From an uncultured Verrucomicrobiota bacterium (lineage in GTDB: Bacteria > Verrucomicrobiota > Verrucomicrobiia > Chthoniobacterales > SZAS-18), in assembly GCA_937871685.1 (NCBI GenBank), contig CALMOL010000017.1, forward strand, positions 3,601 through 17,602: DNA of 14,002 bases, in the 5' to 3' direction. The position numbers were made by a program, and so were the translations under genes. This document shows positions 13,926-14,002 of the stretch, piece after piece (the stretch's first letter is position 1; each line of letters begins with the position of its first letter). Under the pieces are notes generated by a model. It saw nothing but the letters and a program-made list of their open reading frames with translations. It did no database searches and was not told the DNA's origin.

Positions 13926-13960
13926 GCTTCAAGCGCCAATGGCACGCCTGGGCTTGAAGC
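13926..13960. repeat. Inverted repeat upstream of lysC
   Basis: GCTTCAAGC (13926-13934) and GCTTGAAGC (13952-13960) form a perfect 9-bp stem around 17 nt. Inside it, CCA and TGG can add three more pairs with one bulged base. It starts 27 bp upstream of the lysC ATG and has no T-tract on either side. It may be a leader hairpin or part of an intergenic repeat that continues past the window edge. Confidence 0.5.
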
Positions 13961-14002
13961 TTCGGCTCGCTGCGGTAGGGGAGGTGCCCAGCTCACTCCC
14001 GC

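Noticed and set aside
13900..14002. Lysine riboswitch before lysC
   Set aside because: The visible 103 bp are too short for the class and lack its conserved multi-helix layout.

Overview
The window looks like a high-GC chromosomal segment of a free-living bacterium, most probably a member of the Verrucomicrobiota. This assignment is an inference. It rests on the style of the IF-2 N-terminal region, the gene order, the repeat-filled intergenic gaps and the lack of Shine-Dalgarno sequences. No rRNA or other phylogenetic marker settles it.

Layout. Positions 1-5703 (+ strand) hold a translation/RNA-maturation block in the order infB (5' end cut by the window edge), rbfA, nrnA-type DHH phosphoesterase, truB, ribF. 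This is the distal part of the widely conserved nusA-infB operon. A flippase-like membrane protein of the UPF0104/LPG-synthase-TM family follows at 5935-6912 on the same strand. From 6928 to the right edge everything is on the - strand. Read in the direction of transcription the order is lysC, rsmA fused to a Nudix hydrolase, an APC permease fused to a UspA-like domain, rpmB (bL28), a conserved 72-residue protein, a CobW/COG0523 GTPase, and an EF-hand lipoprotein. The two strands converge at 6912/6928.

How the genes work together. infB, rbfA, truB, rsmA and rpmB all serve ribosome or tRNA biogenesis. nrnA degrades nanoRNA or pAp, and ribF makes FMN and FAD. The rpmB - small protein - cobW trio resembles the ribosomal-protein plus COG0523 clusters linked to zinc economy, and this bL28 lacks the zinc-binding CxxC pairs. 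No Zur site is visible, however.

Most striking non-coding feature. Four intergenic gaps between co-directional genes (infB/rbfA, nrnA/truB, truB/ribF, lysC/rsmA) each hold an inverted repeat whose arms are made of degenerate 7-bp tandem units. In all four the purine-rich arm lies just after the upstream stop codon and the pyrimidine-rich arm lies before the next start, on the coding strand. The heptad sequence differs between loci, but period, position and polarity are conserved. In two of them the arms differ in length by exactly one or two heptads. The rbfA/nrnA gap instead holds a REP-like element with a perfect 27-bp inverted repeat. No CRISPR array, tRNA, rRNA, insertion sequence or prophage gene was found.
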